Shown: positions 11,718 to 22,947 of the stretch, piece after piece
Position numbering within the stretch: the stretch's first letter is position 1
Layout of the letters: the number at the start of each line of letters is the position of its first letter
DNA from: Polytrichum commune
Taxonomy: Eukaryota > Streptophyta > Polytrichopsida > Polytrichales > Polytrichaceae
Length of the DNA: 64,000 nucleotides
Assembly (NCBI GenBank): GCA_950295325.1
Contig: OX485804.1
Location: 47,542,429-47,606,428, forward strand
Reading direction: 5' to 3'
Translations under genes and position numbers: made by a program
Notes under the pieces: model-generated
What the model was told of the DNA's origin: nothing
The model's database searches: none
What the model saw: the letters and a program-made list of their open reading frames with translations, nothing else

Positions 11718-13716
11718 ATGGCGGGTATTTTGGGTGTGTCTCCGCAGCGGAGATTTAAGGGCATGTATCAAGAGTATACCGCAAGCTTGCGGTCACGGGA
11801 ATCTTTTAAGAAAGAGCTCGTCTTTAGGCACTACTGGCCTACTGTTAAAAACCTTTTTGGAGTTTTGTTAGTTGTAGTCTCAATCACTTTGATTATAAGT
11901 GCTGTAGGATTTTATGGGTCTACGATGCTCCTTGGGAGAGCAAACGAGTTAGGCCGACAATGCTTAAGAACTAGGAGAAATCCTTCTTCAAATCCGCAAC
12001 ACATGAGGTTTGCGATGGTGACATGCTCCGATGGATCTGCGAGGATCCCCGGAAGATCTTTCGAAGGCGTGATGGAGTTAGTGACTCCCAATAAGAAGGC
12101 GTATGTGGCAAAGCACGGATACGAGTTTATTGATGCCAGCATTTTATTGGATCCTATTCGACCCCCCAGCTGGAGCAAAGTCCTTGCTGTTAAGGAGCAT
12201 CTCTCTAAATACGACTGGGTTTTCTGGAATGATGCGGTATGTGTTTGCATTTGTAGCTTACTACTCTGCATTCTTAATCTGGATTCGGAGGTTTCATTTA
12301 TTTAATTTTACTTCATTGTGTTAAGCAGTGACATTAATCTCAATTTTGCAGTGAGAGGAATTTGTTGAGAATAGCACGAGCATGCAAAATGTCTTGTTTT
12401 TTCCTTTTCTTTTTAGAATCGATGCCTGAGGATGGGTTGGTGGTTGACAATATGAACTTGTTCGTCTTGCAGAATAAGCCTGAGTAACTACGGTTATTTT
12501 GAAATCAATCCTTGATGAGTGTTTATCGTTCAGATACAGTATTTAGAAAGTTTTTTTTGTGTCAAAGTGACGCTTGAGCACCTGTTTTGTATCGTGCAAG
12601 AGGTGTTCTGACGAAAGTACTCCTGTTTGATTTTTGTATTGCAGGATTCGGCTGTTACCAACCCTGACATCAAGCTGGTGAGCCCTCGCTGCCTTAATTA
12701 TGTCTTAAGTGCTAGCTATCGTACAAATGCATCTTGTTGGTAGACTGAACATTCTCGGGTTTTGCGCATCTGCAAAACTTTCATCTCATAAGCTGCTGAT
12801 ATTCTCCCCTTCTGAAATACAGGAGGACATCATCTACTCAGTTGTTGGCGATGTGAGATTTGAAGACATGCCTGACTTCATTGTTACAGAAGACGTTACA
12901 GGTGTCAATGCTGGTATGTTTTACGACCAAATGTTCAGAATTGGCGAACACATATTTAAGCTGACCATAAGTTTTATTTTGTGACGTTCATAGTGATGGC
13001 AACTAAATGTAGTCTTATTTTTGGACCCGAGCGATTTTAGCCTAGGGATTTTACTTAGGTGTTGTAAATGATATGTGAGAAGACTGAAGGTTTGTAAATC
13101 GTGGCACAGGTATGTTCTTCTTCCGGAACTCTAATTGGAGTCGACAGTTCCTTGACACTTGGTGGAATCAAACCAACTTTGTCTTGCCATTTGGTCAGTC
13201 CAAAAGTGGTGATAATACTGCCCTCAAGCACCTCATCAGCATCATGCCTAAGGATGAATACAAGCAGCATGTACGAGTCCCTAAAATGCAATGTCTTTTT
13301 AATTCCAACCTTTGGAGACCTTCATGGAGAAGCTGTCAGCGATTGTTAACCTTGACTAAGGTGGTCTGGCAAGGTATGCTTTGTGACATCACCGATATTG
13401 TAGGCTGTGTAGATTATGCTTCTGCTTTTGTAACCCACTTTTATAATGGGTTATGTCACTGTGCAGCATAGACTGAGAAAGATTTTGGCCAGTGTCCTCT
13501 GGCCTCATATGCATAACTTAGCTTTTATGGGTTTCATTGAATACAGGCGTTTATGCTAGGGGAGACTTTATGGTGCATCTAGCTGGCTTGGATGACAAGA
13601 AGAAATGGATGCAGAGTGTGTTGAAGGACACAAGCAGTTTGATACTGGACGCACAACCTCCTGCTAGACCATTGATGAGTTCAAGGAAAGAAAGTTTGCC
13701 ACTGCTGGTCCAATGA
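11718..13716 (+). CDS. GT34-like (GMA12/MNN10 type) glycosyltransferase
   Basis: Exons at 11718-12236, 12645-12677, 12823-12913, 13110-13373 and 13547-13716 join in frame with GT-AG introns to give 358 codons plus stop. The start is the first ATG after the leader. Near residues 35-70 is one hydrophobic segment (LLVVVSITLIISAVGF) after a short basic tail, as in type II Golgi proteins. The catalytic region includes HGYEFIDAS, RPPSWSKVLAVKEHL, then WNDAD assembled across the first intron (the DxD metal/nucleotide-sugar motif), followed by GVNAGMFFFRNSNWSRQFLD and GDFMVHLAG. This layout matches glycosyltransferase family 34, which includes xyloglucan xylosyltransferases and galactomannan galactosyltransferases acting in Golgi cell-wall synthesis. 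The donor and acceptor cannot be told from sequence. It is short for a plant XXT (usually about 450 residues), mostly in the stem region. Confidence 0.85.
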
Positions 13717-16700
13717 AGTAATAAGGTTAGGTAATCTTCAGAAAAAGATAAGCATATGCGGATTACTGCATGAAAGGTTCAAGTATGTTTCAATATTGTC
13801 CACCACATAGAGCAAGAGAGATCAGAAGGGGTGACAATTTTGATGCCAAATTCCTATGAGGAAATACACTGGACTTTGATCTGTTTTCAACTAAGAAGCA
13901 CCTGGGATCCATCGACGGTAGAGATTTTCCATGCCAAAAGTAGAGGCAATAGGACACATTTCTTGAGGATTACAAGGGGTCACCAGGGCCTACAGTCAAC
14001 AAACATTTTTTCCGCATGCAATTTTCAGCTTCAAGTGTGGGCCCTCCAAATCAAGATACAACTATTCTTTTCACAACTGAAGCAACTTGCACCACCTTCT
14101 ACTGGTGTACTTTTAATGGTGAGTTTTCATGGCTGTGACTCTGCATTCTTGTTATATATCTTTCATCTCTGCCTTAAATACTTGTCTTGTGTGCCATTGG
14201 TGCATTCCCTTTTCTGCCTTTATCTTCATTTCTTACTAGTTCGGTTCCTTTGGAGGAGCCCCTGACCACTTTGCAAGTCTTTTGATCAGTTGGCTTACAT
14301 TCTTGCTCATTGGGTTCATGGTGCAGGATACTGTGTATTGACGAGCCACCAGATGGTGCATGGATTAAATGGATCTACCGTACTGGGCTAGATTGGAAGC
14401 GTAGTTTGTGAAAACACGATTTTGTGGAGGCGTGTGTATCATTATTATTCTTTGCCTTGTCTTAACCAGCCAAGTTGCATAGGTTTGTACATTTAGTCAG
14501 GAGAATATTTTTTCATATGGGGCTTAACAATCAAGCCTACATCATTTTTCCGGAGCTTCAATCATATTTGAGTTTGTGGCTTATTTTTGTTTCATTTGTT
14601 CAATTTATTCACACAATCACCTCACAAAATTGGTGGATTTCTGTTTTCCTATCTTGTCCATGGGTGGCAACACAAGCGCATGAGGTACAATCCTCAAGAA
14701 TGACAGCTTCCTGCCTATTACTGATTCAGACACTGCATCTTACCCTGTATCCTTGTAATTCATCTGAAGTTTCAGTGGAACAATCTGTTTCAAATAGTCC
14801 ACTGCGAATCTGAGTTTTACTGGTAGTGTGTAGGGACTGGGTTCAGTAATTGGACACATACCTAGAGGTGGAAATTTAACACTTGGTTGAAAATTGAATA
14901 CCCCTGACAACATTCCTTTCAGCGGTTGCAGTTATGGCTATTATTGGTATTGGAGAGTTTTGATTTGGTCCTTCCGCTGGAGCAGGCTTGGACTGGAAAG
15001 AGCACTCCAGTCCAGTGTTTCTATTGTGGTTGTGCTATTCTTGCCCAAGTATGTACCTACTGCATGTACCACCAGTGCACTTCAAACCTACAATCGTATA
15101 AGTTGCCTTCTCTGCATACTGTGCTTGATTGGGTAATAAGGAACTGAGTGGCCAAAGTGGGGGGTTTATTGCTGTCTCACTCACTCTCTATGCCAAGTGT
15201 ATTATCAAAGCTATTTTGCTGTTTCCACTCTGGGCCAGCTGCACGCCAGAACAAATGAGCAATTTCCGTGCTGTGGAAAGCTGTGGTGATTGTGACTTAT
15301 TGTTGGGCTTGCCAAACCTACCTGTCCCCTGTTTCTGGAATCCTCCTCCCTCACTGCACTAACTTAACTTGCTGCCCCGGCCATGCTCCACCCATTGTTT
15401 CTGCAGTTTTGCATTTGTGTGTGGGAGAAATATCTTGATAGATTGTACCTCTTCACATCTTCATTAGTACATTCTCTATAAAAGAATTGGTGTTAAAAAT
15501 GTTTACCAGTATTCCAAGTGTGCAATTATTATGTGTTCGACAGGTTAGAAGTGCCTAGTTCTGTTATTGCCTCGATTCTAACACCTAATTTTTTCTCTCA
15601 CAAACTGAGCAATTGTGTCCGAGGAAATGAACACTAATGATATTATTTTAAGGATTCAAGATGCAACTAATTGGTTGCAAGATACAAAAAGTCAGCGCCC
15701 AACCCTTTCCCCCTAGGGATTGCATTACTCTCCCTATGGATTTGCTACTTTTGTGGATTTTTTTGGGTGAAAGTGTCCATTATGGGTGCTTCTGTCCTAG
15801 TGACTGTGTCCTAGTATCAAGGAGATGTTGTTGGGAAGATCTCCTACCTTACCACGTGTTGTAGCAACTTTGAATTTGATTCATATGCACCCATGCACAT
15901 GCACTTAGTGCATAATGATGCACATTGCCTTTATTGTTCAACGTGAATTATCATTTAGACGTATGAGGCAATGTACAAACACTAGCTTGGACATGTGTCA
16001 TTTTGGCCCACCAACAAAATATGGGTTATGTATGAAAATTATTGGTTTAACTTGTATAGCAAACCTCACATCGATCATAAATGAAACAAACACTGATTAG
16101 GGGAAAACTAAATTGTGGGGTAAAGCACCTTTATTAAATGAGAACCTCGGGATATACAATCTACTATATATAATATACAATAGTTATAACACATCTTGGG
16201 TATGGGAATGTTGATGAATATATCCAAGGGGTAGCATGCATTTTTTTTGTGCTTGCATTTATTCCTCTTGATTCATGGCCTTGCACATTCTTGGGGCACC
16301 TACATGCGGGAGGAGGGGCATTACTTTTTCACATGGGCATGGTAGGGCCCACCACCTTCTCTTTAACTATCCTCCAATCAGAACTCTCCATTTCATGGCA
16401 CAATCAAATGACATTTGTATGAAGAGAAAAGGAGGGGGGGGGGGGGGGGGGGGGGAGGGTGTTGGAGAAAGAGAGGGTTCTAGGAATTTTTAAAGGTCTT
16501 ATAGCCTTTGGGCTCCTCACTCCCTTGCATTGTCAAAAACTTTAATGGACTAGCCACTAGTGGGGTAACATTGAATCTTAATGATTTATAGGGTAAATCT
16601 TCACAAAACCTATCAATAGGGAGGGTGAAAATGCTAAGTACTATGTACTAGAGCCTATAGATTACTATCTTAAGTCAAATTATGTCATAGTTAGAGATTG

Positions 16701-17130
16701 TAAATTAGTCTACCAAACTTAATTGGGATGACACAAAAAGAACCTTCTAGGGACATGTTTTTACCACACTCCTAATAATATGTGTTGGGAAACAAAATTT
16801 GATGGTTTAGTTATAAAACATGGAGGAGAGAAGTAAACAATATTTTTCTTCTTGTCATTGGTAATCTATTTGTATATGCGTATACACATTCATGAACTTT
16901 TAATTCAAATAAGTTAAAACAAACAATAAATGTGAAACATAACTCAAAAGTACTTAGGGAAAACTCAAAGTAATTATCCATGCAATCTAATTTTCTAAAA
17001 TTGAAATCAAGATGCGCAGTAGACTCCACAAGAAATTGATCATGTATCAAACAAAATGTAAAAGAGGGGTGATTGCATCATTCACTAATCAAAATATTGG
17101 TTCATTGATACTACTTGTGTTTTGCCAACA
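13717..17130. other. 3' region of the GT34-like gene and intergenic DNA
   Basis: The first 1-2 kb after the stop is T-rich transcribed-looking sequence with no conserved coding pattern and probably holds the 3' UTR. The rest is AT-rich with a 22-base G run at 16434-16455. No further gene is supported. Confidence 0.4.
16434..16455. repeat. G22 homopolymer
   Basis: Uninterrupted run of 22 G residues, flanked by purine-rich sequence. Run length may be imprecise in the assembly. Confidence 0.8.
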
Positions 17131-17352
17131 CTACACTAAATATTTTATTTAGTGTCACTTACTATTTGAAATTACACAATGCTATAACTATGTATAGAAT
17201 ATCTCACATTTTGCCAATAAAGGTCAAATTGGTTGTTTGGACATTACATAACATTGACATTTTTACTTGGTGATAAAATACATTAATAGTAAAAAATATG
17301 GCATTTTGTAACTTCAAATAGTAAGTGATGCTAAATAGAGTGTTTAGTGTAG
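17131..17352. mobile_element. MITE of the TAGTGTCACTTACTATT family, copy 2
   Basis: The left end CTACACTAAATATTTTATTT is followed by AGTGTCACTTACTATTTGAA. The reverse of the right end reads CTACACTAAACACTCTATTT, then AGCATCACTTACTATTTGAA. The arms are about 60 bp and the element about 222 bp, with no coding capacity. It lies 200 bp downstream of the stop codon of PYD3. Confidence 0.65.
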
Positions 17353-17565
17353 CATCAGATTCCCAGAACCCAAACAGAGATGATTCTTAAACTAATGTGA
17401 ATACGAATTTAGAGGTTTGTGATGCAGTGACAACAACCCACAGTCTGAGTTGCTGATGAATAAAATATATACATAAATAAACAAAAATATTATATATACA
17501 ATTCTGAATTGATGAACACTAGACGTTCTGAGGATATATTACACTGGCCTAAGTCCTCATCTGCC

Positions 17566-20500
17566 TCACACATCTTCTGTCTCGCACAAAGTCTTACTTG
17601 CCCTCCCATTGCTTGTCACAGGCTTATGGTCTAGAAATGGATCGCGCACGACTTGTGGCTTGAAGTCGTGCTTCACATATTCCCTGAAGAAATCTGCGTA
17701 CATTTCATACCTGGCTGTCAACCTGAAGCCCCACTTGTCCTTCAGCTGCTGGCACAAATTCAAGTCAACCTTAGCTATGAGCAATCCGTCACGGCACCTC
17801 GACAAACTTGGCGTGCACGAGGCATCAGGAGCTGCGATAAAGCTTGACCCATAGAAATGGCCAAAATCCTTATGAGCTGGCTTCCCATCACCAGAAGTAA
17901 ATTCTCGTGGAAACACCTCGGTTCCAACTCGGTTGATGGCCCCCACAAAGTAACTGTTGGCAATCGCTGCATTCCGTGCCTGCACAACATACAGGGGTGA
18001 ATACAAAGCTTTAGAGTTCGGCCTTTGGATGCAAGTAGGAAATTGACTCTGCCAGCATGAAATGATGGAGAGAAGCAATGCCATCAACATACCTCAATTG
18101 GCCACATTGGTTCGCTTAAGTCACCCACAGTCGCAGACGGATTGAAGACAATCTCAGCTCCATTCATCCCAAAGGCCTGCCAGTTCATCGGATGGTGTCT
18201 GCCGTAGCATATGTTCACAGCAATCTTCCCATAAGCAGTCTCAAATACTGGGTGCCCAGTGTTGCCCTCCATGTAATACGTGCTCTCGTTGAAGTCTCCG
18301 ACTCGAGGGATGTGGTTCTGTGAGAAGTGAAATTTATAGAGGTCAGCTCTCATTCTTGCCACAATTCATGAAGTTCAGTAGTTACAATGCAGGGTAGCAG
18401 GAAACTAGGTAATGGAATGGCCATCATGAATACCAAAACTACCCTTACCATTAGTGGCATAAACTTTTACGAGTAGTTATCCTCTCTACCTCTTGGAAGT
18501 GCTCAAATGTCAAGAGACAATTTGACAGTGTCATCACTTCAAGATCATACTATGCTTCCACCTTCCCACCAATCTATAATGTCAACCAATTGTATCAAGT
18601 TTCTTATTTGAAATTTGTGATTATGTATTCTGAATTCATTATAAGAGGACCATATTTAGTTTTTGTATGGTGGTGATCCTTTGATGGTGCCTCATAACTT
18701 CTATTTCTGATAGTTCTCAAGAATACCTTGGAAACATTATATTATAACACATCTTAGAAAATATTTTCCCTTCAGGCCTTGAAAGTAGCTCAACCTAATA
18801 CCAACTCGAAAGCTAGGAGCACGCTAAGGAATGGGAGGGCTACATATTAGAACACAAAGCTAGGACCTCCAAGGATCTCTCATTCATTACAACTGTCATT
18901 AATGAGAGATCCTTGGATGACCTAGATTTGCGTTCTAAAATGAAGCCCCCTCATTCGTTTGGGTGGTCATAGTTTCGGTGGTGGTGTTGGTTGAGCTACT
19001 TTAGGGGTTTAGAAACTCCTAATGCCTACAACCTCATTCCTTCTATTCATTTCATAAAATAGGTCTCACCAAGTAAATTTAAACTGGAACAGAATACGGG
19101 TAACTAGAAAGAAATGTAGATAGACTTACCTTGCGATGCTTGCCAATAATATTCCCATGGTCTCCGATGATGACTGCTGTGTTCCAGAGCGTGTCCCCAT
19201 GAGCCTCGTCTCGCTCCAAGATGGGGCTCACAATGACCATGCCATACTTGCGAGCGAGCCCTTGTAAAAGCTGCGTAGTTTCCCCAGTCTCGGCACTCTC
19301 TGCAAACTCACACCAACTCTTCTCTCGAGTACAAAAAGCAAAAGGCATTGTCCACGCTTCCTACTTGACACAATACAATATCTTCTTAGGTGAAACACAA
19401 AAAAAAACACTACTGAAAATTCAAGTTTCTGTGAATAGATTTCTGAGCAATGGGCACCAGGCTTTGTAATGCATGTACATGCAATCTGACAGTTGGAAAC
19501 CTCAAACCTGCCAGTACACTCAATCTAGCAACACTACATATACTCACCTCATAGGCCTACAACAATCCTGTCAAAAAAGTTCATGTTGTACTCTAGTTGG
19601 ATGACATGCAAACCTCCCTGATCAGAAACATGTAGAGAGATGCATGGGAAATGTAAGTATGTATCCTCTCTCAGACAAGTACCCTTCATGTGCACGCAGT
19701 CTGGAGGGGAGAGTAGAGAAGCATGTGAGAAGGGGAAGACAATAGGTACCTGCAAGCATAGGACATTCACACCAGCTTCACCAGCAGCATTGATAAGAGA
19801 AGTCACTCTATCCATAATTGCATGTTTCTGCTCCAGAAATGGCTTTGTGGTGGGTAGGACGATTGCATTTTGTATCAAACCCACGCACACTTGCCGTGGT
19901 GCCCGCATTTGCTCTGCTTCAGCAGTGAACACAAAATTCTGGGCACATCCACTCCACATGTGTCAGTTCAGATTTAGAAGTCCTTGATTTTTGACATCTT
20001 TGCAGTACTCAAAGAGATGGCTAGCTTTGAACCAGAAAGGAGCATCAGATGGTAATCAACCTTCCAAATCACTGGCAGCATAACCTCATCAGATAATTGA
20101 GGTGATGGGATAATCACAATGAACAGAAAATATATATCCTTGTAGATGTCAACGTTCAAACAGCACTTGCAGAAAAAGGTAACCAGTATTCTCAAAAATA
20201 AGAATCAAGAGAGTTAGTTAATCCAACCCTACATGCTCAATACAAAGCCATCAAAAGGAAGCAATTAGAAACTACATGAAACAGAAAACAAATTACATAA
20301 GCAGGAATAGCCAAATGGAGGCAAGCCATTTCAACAGGGACCATCCACAACAATCTGCATGGAAGAAGCCACCTTCCATGACATCCTCACTAACTTCATC
20401 ACTTCTTCCCTGACAGAGGATCCTTGAGTTTCTGCTACATCTTCAGAGGTAATGGGAACAATCAAAAGAATATTGTATAGCATGTGTACATAGACCTCAA

Positions 20501-21137
20501 ATTCGACACAAAGAAACCAGGAGAGATAAGACAAAACCCTGAAGTAGAAAAAAAAATAGCCAAAAGATTAGTTTATTCAAGAAAATCATCCTATATCTGC
20601 AATGAAGAGAAAATGTTTGTAGCAGTGCTGGTGAATAGGATGCTAGGTCATCGGTGATGGATGCATACCTGCAAATCAAAGTTTCCTTCCTTGGCTGCAT
20701 TGCTCAAAGTATCTCCAAGTGATCCTGGAGGGGCTGGCATAACAACGCTCCCGCGGTTACAACCATACAGAACGCGGCTTACTTCCTGCCACATGTAATC
20801 CACAGCTGGAGTTCAAGAAACAACCATTTCAGGGGTTTTCATGCACGCTAAGGTTTTGAAACTCCAGAGGGGATGTCAGTAGGAGGATGAGTGTCCTTCA
20901 GAAACACCATCAAAATTATGCATGTCCTCGTGACACATCTTTCTGGAGCAATAATTTCAACATTCCACTATGTGAAGGACAAATAACATTCTTTAAGGTA
21001 ATACTGGGAGCATTCTTTTGCTCCCAGCACTGTGGGAGTACCAGCTGACTCCACACCATAATCCGCATCCAGAAAATAGTCCGGAGTAGCCTCTATACGA
21101 TTTTCGAACCGTAATATCCAGATCTATTATATACTAA

Positions 21138-21168
<31 letters not shown>

Positions 21169-21716
21169 TCAGAGGGAATCTAGCAGAAGATATCCTTGTG
21201 AAGATAGATAGCATTGCTTCATGTACTCAAGAATGTCATGCACTGAGAGCGTCAAGCAATAACTCAAGGTTTCAATTATGAAACACAAATGCTGCTTGAA
21301 TGGATGCATGAAGCTTTGAAGCTCATCGCATGACTTCCCCTCGATTAGGGTTTTCTGGGCCAATTGCACATCACCAACTCACTCCTACCATCTCCACCAA
21401 CGGGTAGATTGAGACTGCCGACTTCTATAAATTTTCACATCCATTCTGGTATGCAATGAGGAAACGCGATTGGAGAACATGATAAAATAAAGAGGGGCTT
21501 ACTAAAGGCCAAAACCCTCCTACAAAAGCCATTCGATGAGTGCTCGAATTCAAGCAACCCACTGCCACTGCTTTTTGTGGATCGGATGAAAGAAAAGAGG
21601 GCCAATTTGGGAGGTCCTACCTGGAAGACATGGGGCGGGAGCTCCGCAGACAGCAGGCGGTAGAGCGATTCGTGTCCTTGCAGAGATCCCTCTTGGAATA
21701 CTTTCTCTGCTTCCAT
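17566..21716 (-). CDS. PYD3: beta-ureidopropionase (beta-alanine synthase)
   Basis: Six exons on the minus strand (21716-21621, 20785-20669, 19938-19750, 19360-19130, 18317-18093, 17979-17566) join in frame to 423 residues; the Arabidopsis protein is of similar length. The enzyme hydrolyses N-carbamoyl-beta-alanine to beta-alanine, CO2 and ammonia, the last step of reductive pyrimidine breakdown. It belongs to the nitrilase superfamily, and the catalytic Glu-Lys-Cys set is visible: Glu opens exon 4 (EAWTMPFAF), Lys is in IIGKHRK, and Cys is in [12 protein letters not shown]. Other family landmarks are [35 protein letters not shown] and [15 protein letters not shown]. The N-terminal exons ([20 protein letters not shown]) match the helical extension used for oligomer assembly in eukaryotic members. 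Introns hold a TA microsatellite and an inverted-repeat element. No breaks were seen. Confidence 0.95.
18779..19003. mobile_element. hairpin MITE in PYD3 intron 4
   Basis: Arms of about 110 bp face each other across a loop of about 10 bases near 18900. The core CCAAGGATCTCTCATT on the left is mirrored by AATGAGAGATCCTTGG on the right. Similarity continues outward through CTAGG, TTAGAAC and AAAGTAGCTCAACC. The arms carry several mismatches. The element lies in the intron between the exons ending at 19130 and starting at 18317. Confidence 0.65.
21142..21169. repeat. (TA)n microsatellite
   Basis: About 13 TA repeats in the first intron of PYD3. Confidence 0.85.
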
Positions 21717-22947
21717 TTGGTGCTATGATCTCCTCGCAACAACAGCCTTTCAAATTGACAGGTGACCTCACAAGAGCTCACAAGACCTCAAATCAATCCC
21801 AAAACAAACTTGCAATCTGGACAAACTGACGAGCCCAACAAGTTTTTTGTCAAGTAACTTATGCTGCCTCCGACCACTTCCACAAGACCAGATTCCTGAC
21901 GACGAATTTCCGAATTCCTTGAAATGTGTGGGTTGAACGGATTCCTTCACGCTGACTGCGTGCTCATCCTTTCACTTTCCTACACGATTACTTTTTTAGG
22001 GGGGGGGGAGATAGAGTGCAGTGGTGCACTAAAGGGTGGGTTTCCATGTAGGCCCCCCGCCCACCAGATTCTAATGGAAATGTAGATGCCAGCACGTGCA
22101 ATCTACATTTCCGCTAGAATCTGGTAGGCAAAGCGGCCGACATGGAAACTAACCTCAAGTAAACTTCAACGTGCAACTTAAGTAGTGGGCGACATATGAG
22201 TCTAATAATAGTAATATGAGCATCTGAGCAATGAATTTTCATTTATGATATGTGCAAGAAATTGAATGTTGAACATGATTGACATGTTTGTTCCAAATTG
22301 AATTTCCAAATCATATGTGAAATACAACAATATAGGTGGAGTTATTCCATTCAAACAACAATTTGTCCAAGATTATTTCCACATGTTTTCATTGTATTCT
22401 CTTCACTTATGTAGTGCTTATGTGTGGCCCTCAATACAGTATCATGGTACCAAGGGGGGTTCAACATTTTGCCTGGCCCATTGTAATTCACTTTTGTTTC
22501 GCATCAACTTTCTTATGGATTTTGGTCAGTAGTTTTTGGTGACATGTGACATTTTCACTTCACAAATGGTTTTTTAAAGTGTGGAAGCTGCATGATGTAC
22601 TATGATCCACTTACTTGTGCAAGAGAAGTTCATCCAGTCATTGGACTCTCATCCACTCATAGACGCATTCATTCAAGAAGCTCATATTTAAGAAGCTAGT
22701 GAAAGACAGAGACACCTCTTCTCCAGGGAAGAGAGCCAAACCACTGATAACAAGTTTCAAGTGTAGATTTATGATGCTCAAGTGAGAGGCCATGGAGTCC
22801 CTACATCGCTTCATCATCTATACGCTTTGGAAGCTCATTCCATTCATGTCGCCATAGCTGCGTGCATCGCAAAAGAAGGGAGGACGAAGGAAATCGAGTT
22901 TGAGAGAAGACTCTGTGGGTGAGGAGGTCGCTTGATTAGCTTCCAAT
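21717..22947. other. shared upstream region of PYD3 and the WD40 gene
   Basis: This 1.2-kb segment separates two divergently transcribed genes and must hold both promoters. Apart from the hairpin at 22039-22150 I recognise no defined promoter element. A run of nine G residues lies near 22000. Confidence 0.4.
22039..22150. repeat. near-perfect hairpin, arms about 49 bp
   Basis: TTTCCATGTAGGCC at 22041 and ACCAGATTCTA..GGAAATGTAGAT up to 22087 are mirrored by ATCTACATTTCC..TAGAATCTGGT..GGCCGACATGGAAA from 22101 to 22149, with a 13-base loop. Mismatches are few. It is either a tiny MITE or a source of small RNA. It lies in the gap between PYD3 and the WD40 gene. Confidence 0.7.

Noticed and set aside
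13831..14265. 144-codon frame after the glycosyltransferase stop
   Set aside because: T-rich, hydrophobic by composition, no domain; fits a 3' UTR.
21085..21120. GGTTCGAA on the minus strand, resembling a tRNA T-arm
   Set aside because: No acceptor, D-arm or anticodon stem can be formed around it.
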